Shown: one piece after another, positions 58,680 through 64,000 of the stretch | How positions within the stretch are numbered: the first letter of the stretch is position 1 | Layout of the letters: each line of letters opens with the position of its first letter | Source: Bradysia coprophila | Lineage: Eukaryota > Arthropoda > Insecta > Diptera > Sciaridae | DNA length: 64,000 nucleotides | Assembly: GCF_014529535.1 (NCBI RefSeq) | Contig: NW_023503295.1 | Location: forward strand, 5,812,663 to 5,876,662 | Direction of reading: 5' to 3' | Translations under genes and position numbers: made by a program | The notes under the pieces: generated by a model | The model's input: only the letters and a program-made list of their open reading frames with translations | Told to the model about the DNA's origin: nothing | The model's database searches: none

Positions 58680-59370
58680 TATTGTATTCAAATTGTTTGA
58701 CCCGTTTTGACCCAGAGATGACAAATCAGCGTAAAAAGGGTGCATTTGTCTGTCGGTTCTCTAGAAATTGGATGACCGATTCGTGAGTTAGATGTTAGAG
58801 CCATTGGTGTGAAACAGGTACACATACAGGTACAAGCGTTTTTTGCAAATTGGCCGCGTGTGAAAAGAAGACAAGAAATAGAAATCGGAAATGGCTTCCT
58901 ATTAAAAACTGAGTAGGACAGTTCCTAGAAACTCACTATAACGACCAATACCCTGTCTAATAAACAAACTACATTTATTAAGGTGTAAAGACGTTTGTGA
59001 AACTTTGCTACTTGTCTACGATTCGTGAGTCTGTTCACTTTAAGCCTTATAAAGAAGCAGAGTTTCTCAAGCTTATTTTCCACCCTAATTAGATTTTTTA
59101 AGAGGAGATACTATTGCAACGGCCCTTTTTGTTATTAAAAAAATCTATTAGGAAGATCAGTCAGTCAAGGAACCTGACCCACCCAAAAGTTGGGTCGTAG
59201 TATAGATATAAATTTCACATTGCAATGTGTGCATCAACATATAGAGTGTTTAAGTGGGAGAGATGGCGAAACCACAACCTATTGTTCCATCTCGGGGTCT
59301 GCAGTCAGGTTGTATTATCGATGACAGCAGACCCCGAGTTGATTTTTCATCTCGCTCTACTTAAACACCG
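58680..59370. other. Intergenic DNA with a double hairpin
   Basis: No gene. A hairpin at 59246-59368 pairs GTGTTTAAGTGGGAGAGATG with CATCTCGCTCTACTTAAACA, with an inner stem CTCGGGGTCTGC/GCAGACCCCGAG. CTGACCCACCCAAAAGTTGG near 59181 is the inverted relative of GTCCCACCTTTTGGGCGGGT near 50088. Confidence 0.5.
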
Positions 59371-60156
59371 TATAGTCCAAGGTTATTAGAAATGTCAAAA
59401 ATCATCCACAGAGAGCCCTAACCTGAAAATATGTGCAGCGAAAATGAGCAGGCATTTTGTTCAAGTTTGAAAATCGAAATAAATGTTTGAATGGTTTGCA
59501 TTGTTTTCTTGTAAAATGATGAGTTTAAACACTTTTATGCCTATGTCACACAAGCAACAATTATAATTTCACCTTTTTTACATTGGAAATCTCAAGGTAA
59601 ATATAATGTTTATTTATTTATTTAACGATCAGGAACGTACAGGCTATCGCCCAATTATACAATGATCGAGATAGCATAATTAAAAAAATTAAATTAACAC
59701 CGGAAAAAATAAATGCAAAGGAGAAAATACAAAGCAAAAATTTCAAAAATACAGGATAAAAATCCCATCACAGCCGCCTTGAATTGATTAAACGGCAAAT
59801 TAAAAATATCCAGACTCTTGAAATAGACATTGTGATGGTTCTGCATACGGTGGAGTGGAGAGTTAAGTTGAATATTCGACGCGGGTGTTGGTAGGTAGAA
59901 TAGGTAATGAGCATTCTGACGGGTGAATCGTTGCGGTTGAGATACACACAGCCGTGACGATAGATTAGTTTCGATTTTACCATGAACGATCTTATACAAA
60001 ACCATTTCATCCAACTCCAGTCTCCGAGTTTCAAGTGATTTCATTTTCAGCCGTTTGAGTCTAGTCGGATAGTCTTGTTAAGGCCAGTTGAACTTATAAT
60101 ATAGCATTCGCGTAAATTTCCGTTGGACTCTTTCTATTTGCTCACAGTATTTATGA

Positions 60157-61099
60157 CAGGCCTGCCACATTTCAGACAATTTTTCATAAAAATTTCGGAC
60201 ATTTACTGTAAAGATTTCGGACAGTTTTTTTCAATTTTCACTAAAAAATCGCAAACCGAGGTGCTCTCAAGTCATTTGAAACCAATCAATCAACAAAAAA
60301 CAAGGTCTTAAATGAAATGAGCAGGTTATACTCAAAATTTGCTGAAGTTTTTTTTTTAAAGTAGAAGATTTTCTCAACGTGAGACCAGAATAGGGGACCC
60401 GAAATCTAACAGCTTTCTACAAAAGTTAGTGTTAAATTCTTTACTTAACTGAAGCCTGGCTGAACATATTCAAGATAGTCCAGTGCCGAACTGGCTATCA
60501 AAAGGAACTTTGGGGAAAACGTGAAAAAGCCAGTCATACCGGGATGATAATAGTTTCTGCCGAAAGCATAAAGCGTATTTTATGTATGATTTTCAATTCT
60601 TTGATCAAAACATATTTTCTCCGAAATTTTTCGCAAGAGTTTGCTTCGTTTAGTCAAAGATTATTAAGGGAGTCACTTATTAGTCACTGAAAAAAATGTG
60701 AAATAACAAGAGCGAGCGAAGCGAGCAAAACTTATTTAGATCCAGAAATTTTCTCATTGTGGCATACTTTTACGTCAAGGAAAAGATTTCAAAAAAGAAG
60801 TAGTTTCTAAAATCAAGAACTTGGTAGAATTTCCGCCCCTGGTGACTGTTTCCAGAAATTGATGCAAAATATTTATTCAAATATTCATTGCGATGAAAAG
60901 TTCGGTAGAAAATATTGGTAGATTGAAAGTACAATTACAAATTTTGTGTAGCGCGCCGCAGGCGATTTTTTTTTTGTATATGCGGTTTTATAAATTTCAA
61001 TATGTCATTCCGGTCAAATCTTGAAGAAAATTTCGGACATTTCGGCCATTTCGGACAAATGTTTAAAATTTCGGACATTTCGGACAAGTGCGACGCCTG
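60157..61099. mobile_element. 943-bp hAT-like non-autonomous element inside the RT
   Basis: ATTTATGA flanks it at 60149-60156 and 61100-61107. The ends CAGGCCTGCCACATTTC and CGGACAAGTGCGACGCCTG are imperfectly inverted. The ends are rich in TTTCGGACA words. No transposase frame seen inside. Removing it and one duplication rejoins the RT reading (YYHK to YCEQ). Confidence 0.85.
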
Positions 61100-61147
61100 A
61101 TTTATGATAATATGGATTCCAGACAGTGCTGTAGTACTCCAACCTAC

Positions 61148-61181
61148 CAAGGCTGTAAACTCCCCAAAGTTTACAGCCTTG
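61148..61181. mobile_element. 34-bp remnant of the CAAGGCTGTAAAC MITE, ends only
   Basis: Only CAAGGCTGTAAACT and CCCCAAAGTTTACAGCCTTG remain, fused. CAACCTAC flanks it at 61140-61147 and 61182-61189. With its duplication it adds 42 bp, exactly 14 codons, to the RT frame between VRSR and LEYY, with no stop. Confidence 0.9.
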
Positions 61182-61719
61182 CAACCTACTGCGTACATAA
61201 GCGTAGTAGAGCTTGATGAGACTCGCTGGTCGCTTAAACTGCTGCGTAGACCGGAACAAAAACCCAGTTAGTTGATAGCATTTCTTTGTGATCTCACGTA
61301 TATGATCGTTGAAACTGTGCTTGCTGTTGAGTCTGACACCCAGATCCATTTTGGATGATTTCTTTTCTATCTTGTTGTCATCGACGTAGTAGTGATAATC
61401 AATTGGTTGAGGTTTGCAGGTTACCGACAGCACGGAACATTTTTTCGGATTAAGGCTCAATTCATTTTCGACACACCACATTGAGAAAGACGTGTGGAGG
61501 AATGTGGAGGTAATGCCATTAAGACACGCAGCCTAGCACATAAGTTCGGTGACAGAAACATCTTTTTTTTAAATGGTTGACTTTGATTTACTAGTGTTTC
61601 ACAAAATTTTGTTGCTATCGCACAACAGATGGCCCGACTTTCTATTCCATTTTTTGTTTTCAACGAAGAAAGGAGATGGCGTTTGTATCGAAAAATTTTT
61701 GCCACCGCACATCTGATTC

Positions 61720-61810
61720 AATGAACGTCAACACAAGGTATGGTCGAATGTCAAACTTTGTATGGAGCGGTTTGTATGAACAGACCATACCTGGTTTATA
61801 CTTTCATTGA
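61720..61810. mobile_element. 91-bp insertion with TCTGATTC target duplication
   Basis: TCTGATTC lies at 61712-61719 and 61811-61818; the intact MITE at 49.4 kb has one copy (GAATCAGA on the plus strand). The inserted bases begin AATGAACGTC and end TTTCATTGA, weakly inverted, with an inner pair AGGTATGGTC/GACCATACCT. Confidence 0.75.
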
Positions 61811-62495
61811 TCTGATTCGGTTATACATGGCATTTCATGGCACACTATATTTACATTAGGAAATCTATTAAATTTAATTTTTTTGTTGATCCGGACAAAA
61901 CACAGACTTAAACGGCAGCTTAAAAATTCAAAGTTTTTTCACAGAGTTGTGGTTAGTGTTCTCTATGGATGACGGTGTAGCTGTATGTGTTCGGGTTAAC
62001 AGTTACTCGGACTTGATCTAGAGATTATCTTCAAGATACGGTACGTTCAGACGTAACCTCACTTAAATTTCGCTAAATATTTCGTTCATTCATTCATTTG
62101 TATGAGATTTTTTTTAATGTGGATGGCATTTCTTAACGTGTATGGCATTTCAAACGGCCTTGAAGATGATCTATAGAAAAACTTAGTTACAAAACCCTGT
62201 GTGCTTCCACCTACACAATATACTGAACTCACGATAATTTCTTTGGCGCAATGTTTTGTGGAAATTTTCTTCAGATGGCGACACTAATTGACATTATTAA
62301 CTGTCACCTCTATTCTCTCCTTTTATTCGAACATCTCAAACACGCTTTGAATTTAATTTTGGATAATTTGAATTTCATTCCGGACAGTATTTACGGAAGA
62401 CTCAATAAAACTCGGCTTCATTGGTTACAAAAACTAAACAGGCAGGCTGTTGATTTCTGTCTTTATTACAATTCCATACATATACAGCTTATCAT

Positions 62496-63522
62496 ATGGC
62501 AGATACAATTAAGAAAGTGAGTTTTAAAACTTTTTTTATGCTTTTACTCTTCAGAGCTATCAAAAACTGTGCAAACTGTGAAATACACGTATACTATAAA
62601 TTAGTTTTGTGAAATAATGAGTTTGTATGTAAAAATTCGATTCGATTAAATTTTTTGTTAAGGTTATGTTTACCGTGGCATTAAAGACGTTCTAACGATT
62701 TGATTTTTTTTTATAAACAATAAGATCATTCTTCTATTTCAGGTCCAGGAATATAAGGATGAACTGATTAAAAAGGCGGAAGTGCTCATTACCCGAGGAT
62801 TTCCCGAAAAAATTGTTGAACTGAATGAAATTTTGGAAACAAAAATGTTTGCTGATCGAAATTTTCATGATGTGTACCAGCAGGTGAACATTCCAATTCC
62901 AGATGCAATTGTCTTGAACCATGTCGATGAAACAGAAGACGGACCTCCGACCAAACGAACTCGTTTATCAGAAACTGCTCTCACATCTGGCACCAGAGTA
63001 CTCGCTCTACCATCTGGTACGGTCCATTGCAATGCACCGATCTGTGAATTAATCAAAGTGGTGAAGCCAGTGATTCGGAAATTGGTGGAAGACTCAAATC
63101 TTTTAAAGATGTGGATATCGTTCATGATCCCAAAGATTGAAGACGGCAACAATTTCGGTGTATCGATCCAGGAAGACACGTTAGCTGAAATCCAATCAGT
63201 GGAGACGGAAGCAGCTGCATTTTTTGATCAAATATCGAGATATTTCATATCGCGAGCAAAAGTCGTGTCGAAAGTAGCGAAATATCCACATATTGAGGAT
63301 TATCGACGAGCTGTTCAGGTGAAAATAACATGTTTAAATCATTGTCGCTTACTAATTTTGTTTTGCATTTCTTTGTAGGAGCTCGACGAAAAAGAATTTT
63401 TAAGTCTCTGGTTGGTGATGTGTGAAGTACGCAATCGTTATTCTTCGCTGCATGACATTGTCATTAAAAATTTGGAAAAGTTGAAGAAACCAAGATCATC
63501 AAATGCCGAAAGTCTCTACTGA
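62496..63522 (+). CDS. PSME3: Proteasome activator PA28gamma (REGgamma/PSME3), complete, 3 exons
   Basis: PA28gamma forms a heptameric ring that caps the nuclear 20S proteasome and drives ATP-independent breakdown of selected proteins. Exons: 62496-62516, 62743-63318, 63379-63522; introns of 226 and 60 bp are GT-AG in phase 0, giving 246 aa (human 254). The tiny first exon encodes MADTIKK, matching the family N-terminus. Conserved parts: the first helix (VQEYKDELIKKAEVLI), FPEKIVELNEIL, a variable loop with TKRTR where the nuclear localisation signal lies in other members, KMWISFMIPKIEDGNNFGVS and IQEDTLAEI (the activation-loop region), EAAAFFDQISRYFISRAKVV, KYPHIEDYRRAVQ and the C-terminus KKPRSSNAESLY. 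No defect. ATTAAA at 63652-63657 may serve as the polyadenylation signal. A different frame overlapping the upstream region (62251-62520) is unrecognised. Confidence 0.97.
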
Positions 63523-64000
63523 GGACTTTTCATTTTTCAGTTCAGTCTCATTACAATTTTTAATATATAATTTTAGAGAACTAATGTTAATAACAACATC
63601 AACGCCTTTATTGTCATTGTAAGAGAGTAAAGACATTTTAATTTGTTCTTGATTAAATTCTGAGAAAAAACAAACAGTTATAACGAAAAACTTGATTTGT
63701 GGTCGATTACAATCGTTTTTATTTATTTATGAAACACAAAACTTCAATTTTTTCAACTTTTCGTGCATGCAAGTTCGGAGTGAATCATTCTTTTTTTGAG
63801 CGAACTGTCGTCGAATTTTCGATCTGCATAAAAAAATATTGGGTCCGTTATGACAAAACAGTACTGCTGAACCAACATTCGCAAATGTAGCCGAAAATAA
63901 AATTTCGCTGTTACTCTTTAACAACTTTACAAAACGCAAAACGTCATATTTACTAGTGATGTTTATTGGTACTGTCTAATGATTCTTTAGTCTATTGATA
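63523..64000. other. 3' flank of PSME3, no gene recognised
   Basis: Holds the PSME3 3' untranslated region. Short open frames on both strands near 63699-63939 match nothing I recognise; the minus-strand one could be the 3' end of a gene running beyond the window. Confidence 0.4.

Larger units (their letters stand above)
59609..61493 (-). mobile_element. 5'-truncated non-LTR retrotransposon RT (Jockey/CR1-like), twice interrupted
   Basis: The minus strand encodes the C-terminal half of a reverse transcriptase: ENELSLNPKKCSVLSV, KMDLGVRLNSKHSFNDHI, LIKLYYAYVRSR, then LEYYSTVWNPYYHK, a pattern typical of Jockey/CR1-type LINEs. It resumes past a 943-bp insertion with YCEQIERVQRKFTRMLYY, has an in-frame TAA shortly after (FNWP, stop), and continues ETRRLELDEMVLYKIVHG to a 3' end with an (AAAT)n tail (59609-59625). 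The upstream RT, endonuclease and ORF1 are missing. It sits inside the MITE at 59593-61858. Confidence 0.8.
59593..61858. mobile_element. CAAGGTAAATA-family MITE, interrupted by later insertions
   Basis: GGAAATCT flanks it at 59585-59592 and 61859-61866; the paralogous site 50070-50077 has one copy. The left end CAAGGTAAATATAATG is separated from the rest by a retrotransposon fragment. The remainder resumes at about 61494 (GTGGAGGTAATGCCATTAAG), carries the family body in reverse (AGCACATAAGTTCG, ACAGATGGCCCGACTTTCTA, GCCACCGCACA) and ends CACTATATTTACATTA. A 91-bp insertion lies at 61720-61810. Confidence 0.8.
59371..62022. repeat. GATCAAGTCC repeat upstream of PSME3, host of a nested stack
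   Basis: The outer layer: 59371-59592 and 61859-62022 match the repeat upstream of TMEM201 (CATCCACAGAGAGCCCTAAC, GTTGATCCGGACAAAACACA, CTATGGATGACGGTGTAGCT). The far end ACTCGGACTTGATCT is the inverse of the GATCAAGTCC start at 49730, so the family has inverted ends and a unit of about 400 bp without insertions. Everything from 59593 to 61858 is inserted. Confidence 0.75.

Noticed and set aside
59768..60034. Second minus-strand frame overlapping the RT tail
   Set aside because: It is a shifted shadow of the RT frame (ETRRLELDEMVLYK), which has the family pattern.
63699..63939. Short frames on both strands at the window end
   Set aside because: No recognised motif and no splice context; could be part of a gene outside the window but cannot be supported.

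Overview
This is eukaryotic nuclear DNA, AT-rich and crowded with small transposable elements. The genes have short GT-AG introns (58, 60, 63, 65 and 81 bp are typical), canonical AATAAA signals, and animal proteins: NELF-B, eIF4G with MIF4G/MA3/W2 domains, TMEM201/Samp1 and PA28gamma (PSME3). Gene structure, protein sequences and repeat content suggest an insect, most likely a fly (Diptera, possibly a lower dipteran such as a fungus gnat or gall midge). The family-level guess is weak.

Layout. 1-18.9 kb holds no gene I can support; it is a mosaic of foldback elements, MITEs, dispersed repeats and one 30-bp tandem array. 18.9-20.8 kb (+) is a complete three-exon NELF-B gene. 21.3-27.4 kb holds a tRNA-like SINE head, two tail-to-tail fragments of one non-LTR retrotransposon, an 18-bp array and several MITEs. 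27.7-38.0 kb (-) is eIF4G: a large 3' exon, a 5.8-kb repeat-filled intron and an N-terminal exon. 39-49 kb holds MITEs, a hAT element with a decayed transposase tail, a possible repeat-bearing hypothetical gene at 45.6 kb, and two broken gene pieces (the 3' end of a SMYD-type SET gene and two exons of an ACAD9/VLCAD-like acyl-CoA dehydrogenase), each abutting the same repeat family. 49-52 kb holds repeats with a 19-bp satellite. 52.2-58.6 kb (+) is a six-exon TMEM201 gene with a 925-bp foldback in its last intron. 59.4-62.0 kb is a deeply nested transposon stack. 62.5-63.5 kb (+) is a complete three-exon PSME3 gene.

The functional genes do not form a pathway; they are independent housekeeping genes (transcription elongation control, translation initiation, inner nuclear membrane, proteasome activation). 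I did not find a new enzymatic or defence system. The most notable content is transposon biology: several non-autonomous families with 8-bp target-site duplications (hAT-like), some with empty-site copies in the same window; a nest of up to four insertion levels whose duplications can be read directly; a 34-bp element reduced to its two ends that sits in frame in a reverse transcriptase; and a class of hairpins with different stems but related GC-rich loops (TTCGCTTCGCT-like). Coordinates of repeats were judged by eye and may be off by a few bases; exon borders rest on splice-site consensus and reading phase.
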